This document shows positions 1-5,909 of a stretch of 64,000 nucleotides of DNA, piece by piece. Within the stretch, counting starts at the first letter, position 1. The number at the start of each line of letters is the position of its first letter. This stretch comes from Chitinibacter sp046530675 (GTDB lineage: Bacteria > Pseudomonadota > Gammaproteobacteria > Burkholderiales > Chitinibacteraceae): assembly GCF_046530675.1 (NCBI RefSeq), contig NZ_CP172558.1:3100001-3164000 (forward strand), written 5' to 3'. The notes under the pieces are model-generated. The model saw only the letters and a program-made list of their open reading frames with translations, was not told the origin of the DNA and did not search any database. A program made the position numbers and the translations under genes.

Positions 1-389
1 GGCACCTGAAACATATTGCCTTCGAGAGCGACCGCAAAGCGAAACAGCAAGGCCCAGATCAGCGCCATCACCAGATTGGCCGCCGGCCCTGCCGCAGCAA
101 CCCAGCGCATATCGCTTTTGGGATTGTTCAATCCGGCGAAATTGACCGGCACCGGCTTGGCGTAGCCGAACAGGAAACTGCCGGGCAGCAACACACAAAT
201 CAGCGGCAGGATGATGGTACCGACCGGATCAATATGCTTGATCGGGTTAAAAGTCATTCGTCCCATTAAAAACGCGGTCGGATCGCCCAGCCGTTTGGCT
301 GCGTAGGCATGCGCCGCTTCGTGCGCAGTAATCGCAAACAGCACCGGCAAAGTCCAGACGGCGATGGTTTGAATCAGATTGAGTTCCAT
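1..389 (-). CDS. Site-2 protease family (peptidase M50) membrane protein, partial
   Basis: Only the first 129 codons lie in the window; the 3' part is beyond base 1. The ATG at 389-387 opens a hydrophobic protein whose residues 23-27 read HEAAH, the zinc-binding HEXXH motif of M50 intramembrane metalloproteases, inside a first membrane segment. Further hydrophobic stretches follow (about residues 56-75 and 95-118). The family cleaves membrane-embedded substrates; the substrate here is unknown. It lies upstream-to-downstream with yciO and a PHP-domain nuclease on the same strand, a neighbourhood common in betaproteobacteria. The family call is secure from motif and hydrophobic profile; the physiological role is not. 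Confidence 0.88.
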   Translation of the reverse strand, partial: MELNLIQTIAVWTLPVLFAITAHEAAHAYAAKRLGDPTAFLMGRMTFNPIKHIDPVGTIILPLICVLLPGSFLFGYAKPVPVNFAGLNNPKSDMRWVAAAGPAANLVMALIWALLFRFAVALEGNMFQV

Positions 390-473
390 TTTCTACCTTT
401 AGGGTATATCGCTGCAAACAACACACTAATTGAGTTGCATGACAATACCCTTGCATGTATTGCTACACCAATA

Positions 474-1097
474 CTAAAGACCAAACGGTGCCAGCGACCC
501 TTTCCCTTCGCGTATCACTTCGGGAGCATCATTGGACAGATCGACCACGGTTGTCGGCTCGGTGCCGCAATAGCCGCCCTCAATCACCAGATCAACTTCG
601 CGCTCGAGCCGGTCGCGGATTTCCCACGCGTCGGTCATTGGATATTCCTCGCCCGGCAACAACAGCGTTGTCGACAGCATAGGCTCGCCCAATTCGTCGA
701 GCAATGCCAGCGCCACCGGATGGTCAGGAACACGCAGGCCGACGGTCTGTTTTTTCGGGTGCCAGACGCGGCGTGGCACTTCCTTGGTCGCTTGCAAAAT
801 AAAGGTATAACTACCTGGCGTCGCGGCTTTGAGCATGCGGAAAGTGCGGTTATCGACTTTGGCGTAGCTGCCCAGTTGCGACAGATCGCTGCACGAGAGC
901 GTGAAATGATGCTTGTCGTCGAGCTGACGAATCCGGCGAATGCGCTCGAGCCCATCTTTATTATCAAGCGAACAGCCGAGCGCGTAACACGAATCGGTCG
1001 GGTAAACGATCAGACCGCCGTTGCGGATAATATCGGCAGCCTGTTTAATTAAACGCGCTTGCGGCGTTTCGGCGTGGATGGAGAAAAATTGCGACAT
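474..1097 (-). CDS. yciO: YciO/Sua5/YrdC-family protein (L-threonylcarbamoyladenylate synthase-like)
   Basis: The 207-residue product matches the size of E. coli YciO (206 aa). It has the YrdC-fold signatures: the N-terminal stretch GGLIVYPTDSCYALGC, the KHHFTLSC segment, and the GLRVPDHPVALALL stretch that forms the nucleotide/carbamoyl-phosphate pocket. YciO relatives bind ATP and threonine and can make threonylcarbamoyl-AMP for the t6A base of tRNA. Whether this copy is the main TsaC/Sua5 enzyme or the weaker YciO type cannot be decided here; the length without a Sua5 C-terminal domain favours YciO. It sits between a site-2 protease gene and a PHP-type nuclease gene on the same strand. Confidence 0.88.
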   Translation of the reverse strand: MSQFFSIHAETPQARLIKQAADIIRNGGLIVYPTDSCYALGCSLDNKDGLERIRRIRQLDDKHHFTLSCSDLSQLGSYAKVDNRTFRMLKAATPGSYTFILQATKEVPRRVWHPKKQTVGLRVPDHPVALALLDELGEPMLSTTLLLPGEEYPMTDAWEIRDRLEREVDLVIEGGYCGTEPTTVVDLSNDAPEVIREGKGSLAPFGL

Positions 1098-1137
1098 GGT
1101 TTTCTGCTTTTCTCTACTTGAGAATTAAAATAATTCT

Positions 1138-1182
1138 GTAGGGTCGGCTTTAGCCGACTAGGTCGCCTGAAGGCGACCCTAC
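1138..1182. repeat. 45-bp REP-like palindrome overlapping the 3' end of the PHP nuclease gene
   Basis: Outer arms GTAGGGTCG and CGACCCTAC are exact inverted repeats. Inside are two small hairpins, TCGGCTTTAGCCGA and GTCGCCTGAAGGCGAC, giving a three-way-junction fold. The stop codon and last ten or so codons of the minus-strand PHP gene (1150-2028) lie inside it. A 22-bp half of the same element (20 of 22 identical) recurs at 48872-48893, so it is a dispersed repeat rather than a gene-specific terminator. Confidence 0.75.
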
Positions 1183-2028
1183 AGGTTTCAAATCCGGCGC
1201 CCAGCGTGTCCACACTGGCTCGCAGCCAATCGGCAAATCGGCATTCAAACCCGGCTCGCGAGCGCCTTCGCCAGTGGCGTGGTAATCGCTGCCGCTCGAA
1301 CACAGATAGCCGAATTCTTTGGCCAGATGATTAAAGCGCCCGACGTCGGCGTGGCCGTGGCTGCCGGAAACGACTTCAATCGCTTCGCCGCCAAGACGTT
1401 TGAATTCGGTCAGTAAAACGCGCATCGTTTCATTGCCCATATCGTAGCGCCCCGGATGCGCCAGCACGGCAACACCGCCTGCACCGCGGATCCAGTCGAT
1501 TGCATCGTGCAAGCGCGCCCATTCGTGCTCGACAAAGCCGGGCTTGCCGCGCACCATGAATTTCTTGAATACCGATTTCATGTCCTTGCAGCGGCCGGTT
1601 TCGATCAGAAAACGCGCAAAGTGTGAGCGGCTGATCATTTCCGGATTATCGGCGTGCGCCCGAGCGCCTTCCAGAATCCCTTCGATACCGAGTTTTTCCA
1701 GCGCGGCGGCCATGCGTTCGGCGCGTTCGACACGCCCAGAGCGCACATACGCGAGGCCATCGAGTAAGGCGGGGTTTTCAGCGTCAAAACCAAGACCAAC
1801 GACGTGCAGCGTGTGCTTACCCCAACTGACCGAAATCTCGACACCATTGATGAAGGCCATTCCCAGCGCGTCGGCGGTGGCTTTGGCCAGCGCCAAACCG
1901 CGCGTGTCGTCGTGATCGGTCAGCGCGAACAGCTGGCAGCCGCGCGCGTGCGCTTTACGCACCACTTCGTCGGGCGGCAACAGACCGTCGGAAATATTGG
2001 AGTGGCAGTGCAGGTCAACGGGGGTCAT
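1150..2028 (-). CDS. rnm: PHP-domain RNase AM (5'-3' exoribonuclease / 3',5'-nucleotide phosphatase, YciV type)
   Basis: A 292-residue PHP-domain protein. Visible metal-binding motifs are DLHCHSNISDG near the N-terminus, FALTDHDDTRG, the GVEIS motif, VLAHPGRY and the C-terminal SGSDYHATG, in the order expected of the YciV/TrpH family. In E. coli this enzyme (RNase AM) matures the 5' ends of rRNAs and removes 3'-phosphates from small nucleotides. The neighbour yciO on the same strand is typical. The last residues (VGSPSGDLVG) are encoded by the 45-bp palindromic repeat at 1138-1182, so the natural C-terminus appears to have been replaced or extended by repeat DNA. Start at the ATG directly before PVDLHCHS. 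Confidence 0.9.
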   Translation of the reverse strand: MTPVDLHCHSNISDGLLPPDEVVRKAHARGCQLFALTDHDDTRGLALAKATADALGMAFINGVEISVSWGKHTLHVVGLGFDAENPALLDGLAYVRSGRVERAERMAAALEKLGIEGILEGARAHADNPEMISRSHFARFLIETGRCKDMKSVFKKFMVRGKPGFVEHEWARLHDAIDWIRGAGGVAVLAHPGRYDMGNETMRVLLTEFKRLGGEAIEVVSGSHGHADVGRFNHLAKEFGYLCSSGSDYHATGEGAREPGLNADLPIGCEPVWTRWAPDLKPVGSPSGDLVG

Positions 2029-2104
2029 ACAAATCTCGAATCAGGTTAAAAGCACACGAAAAAAAAATCCGCCGCAGCGACATACGTCTCCACACAAATG
2101 GATC

Positions 2105-2205
2105 GCCCCTCCTTTTGCAAAGGGGGTCAGGGTGGATTTTTGCAATATTGGCGCTGTTTTGTTACTCAATCGGAGCAGAAATCCCCCTTAGTCCCCCTTT
2201 AAAAA
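2105..2205. repeat. Two inverted copies of a C-rich dispersed repeat
   Basis: The segment 2179-2205 reads AAATCCCCCTTAGTCCCCCT followed by TTAAAAA; the segment 2105-2139 is a similar unit in the opposite orientation (ending GGGGGTCAGGGTGGATTT). They are separated by about 40 bp. A third, related unit is found inside ligA at 9511-9567. The rest of the 2029-2262 gap, between the PHP nuclease and the SemiSWEET gene, shows no gene. Confidence 0.65.
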
Positions 2206-2262
2206 GAGAGAAACTACAACGGTCTTGCTCTATATCTCGGTGGTTCAAGCTATTTTCAGCGA

Positions 2263-2535
2263 TTATTTTTCGCGGCGATCAAAGATGATTTTCATCACCA
2301 ACACCGCACCAGCGAGTATGAGGGTAACAGTATTGGCCAGAAACACAGGCGCAGAGCCAGCCAGCACCCCATACCCCAGCCACAGTGCGACGCCACTGAC
2401 AAAAATCGCATACATGCCGAGTGAAATATCCTTGGCCGAGCGGCTTTTCCAGACCTGCCAGACTTGCGGAACAAACGAGATCGTCGTCAATGTCCCCGCG
2501 ATCAAGCCGATCACTTCAATTTGGGCTGCATTCAT
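2263..2535 (-). CDS. SemiSWEET-type sugar transporter
   Basis: A 90-residue, three-helix membrane protein with the PQ-loop motif FVPQVWQVWK at residues 21-30 and a conserved W/N-rich third helix. The length and topology fit bacterial SemiSWEETs, which dimerise to form a facilitative sugar pore in the inner membrane. The gene overlaps the end of cysM by 4 bp (its ATG at 2535-2533, cysM stop at 2532-2534), so the two are co-transcribed. Substrate unknown. Confidence 0.88.
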   Translation of the reverse strand: MNAAQIEVIGLIAGTLTTISFVPQVWQVWKSRSAKDISLGMYAIFVSGVALWLGYGVLAGSAPVFLANTVTLILAGAVLVMKIIFDRREK

Positions 2536-3410
2536 GCAGGAAACACTCCGGTCGACAGGTAACGATCACCGCGGTCGCAAACGATGCTGACAATCACGGC
2601 GTTTTCCAGCGTGTCTGAGAGCCGTAATGCAGCCGCCAGCGCACCACCGGAAGAAATTCCGGCAAAAATACCTTCCTCGCGTGCCAGTCGGCGGGTCATT
2701 TCTTCAGCCTCGGCTTGCGTCACTTCCATCACGCGATCAATCAGCGAGAAATCGCAAATTTTCGGCAGGTATTCCGGCGCCCATTTGCGGATACCCGGGA
2801 TTTGCGCGCCATCGCAAGGCTGAACGCCGACGATCTGGATCGCCGGATTTTGCTCTTTCAGATAACGGCGCGTTCCCATAATCGTTCCGGTTGTTCCCAT
2901 GCTCGAAACGAAATGCGTAATCGTGCCCTGCGTGTCACGCCAGATTTCAGGGCCTGTTGTTTCATAGTGGGCGAGCGGATTATCGGGATTGGCAAATTGA
3001 TCGAGTATCAGGCCCTGCCCGGCGGCAGCCATCGCTTCGGCGCGGTCGCGCGCGTCTTCCATGGATTCGGTCAGAATCACTTCGGCGCCGTAAGCCTTCA
3101 TCGTCTGGACGCGCTCGACGCTCGAATTTTTAGGCAGCAGCAGCACCATGCGATAGCCCATCATCGCCGCAGCCATCGCCAGCGCGATGCCGGTATTGCC
3201 GCTGGTGGCTTCAATCAGCGTGTCGCCCGGCTGGATGTCGCCGCGTTGTTCGGCATGGGTAATCATCGACAGCGCAGGCCGGTCTTTGACCGACCCGGCC
3301 GGATTATTGCCTTCGAGTTTTAATAAGATGGTATTTGAGGTCTGACCCGGTAAGCGCTTGAGCTTGACCAACGGGGTGTTTCCGACGAAATCTTCGAGGT
3401 ATTTGAACAT
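2532..3410 (-). CDS. cysM: Cysteine synthase B (O-acetylserine sulfhydrylase)
   Basis: A PLP-dependent fold type II enzyme of 292 residues. The PLP lysine is K42 in NPAGSVKDR, the substrate loop is TSGNTG and the phosphate-binding loop is GTTGT. The sequence YLEDFVGNTPLVKL at the N-terminus and the CDRGDRYLSTGVF C-terminus are characteristic of CysM rather than CysK. It makes cysteine from O-acetylserine and sulfide or thiosulfate in the cytoplasm. It is the first gene of a pair with the SemiSWEET gene. Confidence 0.93.
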   Translation of the reverse strand: MFKYLEDFVGNTPLVKLKRLPGQTSNTILLKLEGNNPAGSVKDRPALSMITHAEQRGDIQPGDTLIEATSGNTGIALAMAAAMMGYRMVLLLPKNSSVERVQTMKAYGAEVILTESMEDARDRAEAMAAAGQGLILDQFANPDNPLAHYETTGPEIWRDTQGTITHFVSSMGTTGTIMGTRRYLKEQNPAIQIVGVQPCDGAQIPGIRKWAPEYLPKICDFSLIDRVMEVTQAEAEEMTRRLAREEGIFAGISSGGALAAALRLSDTLENAVIVSIVCDRGDRYLSTGVFPA

Positions 3411-3473
3411 GCAACAGTAGCTCCATAGGTTGCATGATTATACGCTAGGCAGAAACACCCCATCGCATTCAGA

Positions 3474-3740
3474 TTATTTATTCCGCATCATCTTCGCGAC
3501 GGCCAGCAGCACGCTGGCCAGTTTCATCATCTGCGCCAAACGTCCGAGTAAGGGGTGCACCTTGCCCAGCGTTCCGGCCAGACGGCTCAGTACGCCCCAG
3601 GAAGCCACGCCGCCCATGAACGAGCTGGCCAGCGTGATCGGGCGCCGCGATTCGAGCAGCATCGTTTCCAGTTGCAAACGGTGCAGTTGCGAGCGCAGCA
3701 CCAGATGAGCTTTTTTCTGTTCACGATTTGGCTTAGTCAT
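3474..3740 (-). CDS. Small basic YqjK-like membrane-associated protein
   Basis: An 88-residue protein starting at the ATG at 3740, chosen because it overlaps the end of the yqjE-like gene (stop at 3733-3735); an upstream in-frame ATG at 3800 lies inside that gene. The first 30 residues are very basic, followed by a hydrophobic stretch (about residues 36-56) and a second near the C-terminus. Position as third gene after ElaB/DUF883 and YqjE homologues matches E. coli yqjD-yqjE-yqjK. Sequence similarity to YqjK is inferred from context, not from a clear motif. Confidence 0.65.
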   Translation of the reverse strand: MTKPNREQKKAHLVLRSQLHRLQLETMLLESRRPITLASSFMGGVASWGVLSRLAGTLGKVHPLLGRLAQMMKLASVLLAVAKMMRNK

Positions 3741-4116
3741 TACTGGACTCCTGCTTCGGGGCGCTAAAAGCGGCATCAAGCAATTTCCTATCCTGCGCAA
3801 ATTCTTCGCTGGTCAGCGGAAAAGGATCACTGGCCAGATGCATGAAATGGCGCATTTTCCACCAAGCCCAGAGCCCCAGCGCCAGAAACAGCAGACCAAC
3901 GCCAGCACATACCCAGATCCGGTAAGGCCAGAAACCGAACAGCAGCGCCAGGCCGCCAAAGCTGATGGCCAGCAGCAGCGCCAGCGCCGCAGCAATCGCC
4001 AGACCGACCATCAGCGCAGCACGGTCGATTTCATCCCGTAATTCCAGCCCGAATAAAGCAAAACGGGTGGCGATCAGGCCACCCAGTGCTGCACGAAAAG
4101 TATCACCGTGCTTCAT
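3733..4116 (-). CDS. yqjE: YqjE-family (phage holin superfamily 6) membrane protein
   Basis: A 127-residue protein starting at ATG 4116, in an ATGA overlap with the stop codon of the upstream elaB-like gene. A charged amphipathic N-terminus (LELRDEIDR) precedes two transmembrane helices, at about residues 35-60 and 66-86. The layout matches YqjE inner-membrane proteins. Genes of this trio are associated with stationary phase and stress in enterics; the molecular function is unknown. Confidence 0.75.
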   Translation of the reverse strand: MKHGDTFRAALGGLIATRFALFGLELRDEIDRAALMVGLAIAAALALLLAISFGGLALLFGFWPYRIWVCAGVGLLFLALGLWAWWKMRHFMHLASDPFPLTSEEFAQDRKLLDAAFSAPKQESSND

Positions 4117-4418
4117 CAGCGACGCGCCACCAGAAAGCCGATTAGCAAACCGACTGCCGCGCCGATGCCAACAGCTTGCCACGGATGAGCGTGAACGTAT
4201 TCGTCGGTCTGTTTAGCGGCGACCTTGGCTTTTTCGACCGCATTGCCTTCGAGCTCGACCAAGCGACGTTTGGCATTGCGTAAATTATCAGCAATGCGCG
4301 CATACAGCAGCTTGGCTTCTTCGCCATTAGCATTGGCCGCCGCTTCGATCAGTTGCGCGGTTTCTTTCAGCGCATCTTTGGTTTCATCAATCAGCATCGA
4401 GTCAAGTTGTTCAGACAT
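4116..4418 (-). CDS. elaB: ElaB/YqjD/DUF883 family membrane-anchored ribosome-binding protein
   Basis: A 100-residue protein beginning at ATG 4418, preceded by a good ribosome-binding site (AAGGAG, 7 nt upstream); a longer in-frame ORF reaching 4487 lacks this. A long charged helix (residues 1-75) is followed by the HAHPWQAVGIGAAVGLLIGF segment, the typical glycine-rich C-terminal tail anchor of DUF883 proteins. E. coli YqjD and ElaB anchor stationary-phase ribosomes to the inner membrane. First gene of a three-gene operon with yqjE and the YqjK-like gene. Confidence 0.85.
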   Translation of the reverse strand: MSEQLDSMLIDETKDALKETAQLIEAAANANGEEAKLLYARIADNLRNAKRRLVELEGNAVEKAKVAAKQTDEYVHAHPWQAVGIGAAVGLLIGFLVARR

Positions 4419-4565
4419 ATACAGCTCCTTAAAAGAGAAAGATGGAAACAACCATTTCATCTTAAACAAGCCTTGCTGCACTTGCACAACTAATCAGCGG
4501 CAAACAGACGATAGATGTAAAAAAATACAAAGCCTCACCGCACATACCCTAGCCATGTATGCAAA

Positions 4566-4590
4566 CAGGGCAATCATTCAGATTGCCCTG
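4566..4590 (-). terminator. Candidate galU terminator hairpin
   Basis: Perfect 9-bp stem CAGGGCAAT / ATTGCCCTG with a 7-nt loop, lying just past the galU stop codon on the minus strand and followed by only a short T run. Weak intrinsic terminator or transcript-end hairpin. Confidence 0.5.
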
Positions 4591-4617
4591 CATCGACATA
4601 CCCAGAAGCACTAGCAC

Positions 4618-5493
4618 TTAAAAGGTTTGGCAAAACTCTTTCATATAGGCAGAAAATTCAGCGCCAACTTCATGGTGCTTCAAACCCAGCTCGACCGTAG
4701 CTTTCAGAAAGCCCAGCTTGCTGCCGCAATCGTAACGCGTACCTTCTAGCTTGTGCGCCAGAATGTGCTGCTCCTGCATCAGTGCAAAAATCCCGTCGGT
4801 AAGCTGGATTTCGCCGCCCTTGCCCGGCTGGACGTGCTGCAGATGGTGAAAAATGCGCGGCGTCAGGATGTAACGGCCAACGACGGCTAAATTGGACGGT
4901 GCTTCTTCCGGCTTTGGTTTCTCGACAATATTGCCGACGCGCAAACGACCTGAATTTTCGCTGACTTCGACGATGCCGTAGCTGCCGGTTTCCTCGTGCG
5001 CGACTTCTTCAACGCCGAGCACCGAGCAATGCGTATCGCCAAACACGTCGACCATGCGTTTCATTTCCGATACGCCGTCGCCGTCGATCAGGTCATCGGC
5101 CAAAATCACCGCAAAAGGCTCGTCACCAACGACCGGCTTGGCGCACAGCACCGCATGACCCAGACCCAGCGCTTCAGGCTGGCGGATGTAAATGCATGTC
5201 ACCGATTTCGGAATGATGCCGCGCAGCACTTCGAGCAGCTTGGTCTTGTTTTTGGCTTCCAGATCGGCTTCTAGCTCGCCCGCTTTGTCGAAATGGTCTT
5301 CGATGCTGCGTTTGTGACGACCGGTGATGAAAATCATTTCGGTAATCCCCGCCGCCAGCGCTTCTTCAACGGCGTACTGGATCAGCGGCTTGTCGACCAC
5401 CGACATCATTTCTTTCGGGCTCGCCTTGGTCGCAGGCAGAAAGCGGGTTCCCATTCCGGCGACGGGAAAGACAGCTTTACGGATTTTTTGCAT
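4618..5493 (-). CDS. galU: UTP-glucose-1-phosphate uridylyltransferase
   Basis: Residues from the ATG at 5493 read MQKIRKAVFPVAGMGTRFLP, the nucleotide-binding GXGTRFLPATK signature of GalU, followed by the VVDKPLIQYAVEEAL and EKPKPEEAPSNL motifs; 291 residues is the normal GalU length. It makes UDP-glucose for envelope polysaccharides. The start is supported by an AAGGA box 7-8 nt upstream. The reading frame nevertheless continues upstream without a stop into a 63-codon Cro-like helix-turn-helix segment (5494-5682), so a 354-residue fusion product is also possible. The galU start within that frame is the conservative choice. Confidence 0.92.
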   Translation of the reverse strand: MQKIRKAVFPVAGMGTRFLPATKASPKEMMSVVDKPLIQYAVEEALAAGITEMIFITGRHKRSIEDHFDKAGELEADLEAKNKTKLLEVLRGIIPKSVTCIYIRQPEALGLGHAVLCAKPVVGDEPFAVILADDLIDGDGVSEMKRMVDVFGDTHCSVLGVEEVAHEETGSYGIVEVSENSGRLRVGNIVEKPKPEEAPSNLAVVGRYILTPRIFHHLQHVQPGKGGEIQLTDGIFALMQEQHILAHKLEGTRYDCGSKLGFLKATVELGLKHHEVGAEFSAYMKEFCQTF

Positions 5494-5682
5494 GGGATTT
5501 CCTTGTGAAGAAGCGCTGTGATCGACGAGCAGACCCAGCCGCAATGCGGCGCCCATCACCTGATCGGCTTGCTTGAGACTCAGTTCATCCGGCCATTGCG
5601 AAACGGCGGAACGTCCTAGCCCGAGCGCATCGGCCAAGCGGGTCTGACTGCCAAACAGTTGGAGTGCTTCGGTTTTTTGCAT
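5494..5682 (-). CDS. Cro/YdaS-like helix-turn-helix segment in frame with galU
   Basis: From the ATG at 5682 the frame encodes a Cro-like DNA-binding domain, including RLADALGLGRSAVSQW, with the AVSQW recognition-helix pattern of Cro/YdaS regulators, then LSLKQADQVMGAALRLGLL. There is no stop codon before the galU ATG, so it is either the N-terminal domain of an HTH-GalU fusion or a leader cistron translated through into galU. Two similar imperfect palindromes lie immediately upstream (5691-5706 and 5740-5755), as expected for autoregulatory operators. Stand-alone Cro-like proteins of this class are usually about 65-75 residues. A further extension of the ORF to 5736 would run through the presumed promoter and is less likely. 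Confidence 0.6.
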
Positions 5683-5690
5683 CAGGACAT

Positions 5691-5706
5691 GTTCAATGAA
5701 ATAAAC
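5691..5706. promoter_or_regulatory. Operator-like palindrome O1 upstream of the HTH-galU ORF
   Basis: GTTCAATGAAATAAAC, an imperfect palindrome nearly identical to the site at 5740-5755. It overlaps the candidate -10 box of the HTH-galU promoter. Confidence 0.5.
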
Positions 5707-5732
5707 ATACAAGTCAACCGAAGCAACACCAA
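5704..5732 (-). promoter_or_regulatory. Candidate sigma-70 promoter for HTH-galU
   Basis: On the minus strand TTGGTG (5732-5727) and TATGTT (5709-5704) are separated by 17 bp. The pair lies between, and overlaps, the two operator-like palindromes. Moderate match to consensus only. Confidence 0.35.
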
Positions 5733-5739
5733 ACACGAT

Positions 5740-5755
5740 GTTTAATAAATTGAAC
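5740..5755. promoter_or_regulatory. Operator-like palindrome O2 upstream of the HTH-galU ORF
   Basis: GTTTAATAAATTGAAC, self-complementary except for one base pair and the centre, and closely related to the site at 5691-5706. Centre-to-centre distance is 49 bp. Confidence 0.5.
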
Positions 5756-5855
5756 TTGTGAGAACTTCACAATTGGCTAGGCATCGCATCTCTGTTACCA
5801 GAAATGGGGGGTAGGATGTCTTTCATACAACGACTACAACTGAGCTTGAGCAACC

Positions 5856-5878
5856 GGCGGCGGGCAGACCCCGCCGCC
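5856..5878. terminator. GC-rich hairpin downstream of the two-PDZ lipoprotein gene
   Basis: Stem GGCGGCGGG / CCCGCCGCC with a 5-nt loop. It lacks a T run on either strand, so it is a structural hairpin that may end the minus-strand transcript only weakly. Confidence 0.35.
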
Positions 5879-5909
5879 AAAATCAACACCGTATGTGCTG
5901 TGAAATGAT

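Noticed and set aside
309..1052. 247-residue plus-strand ORF
   Set aside because: Antisense to yciO and the site-2 protease gene, both of which have clear family motifs.
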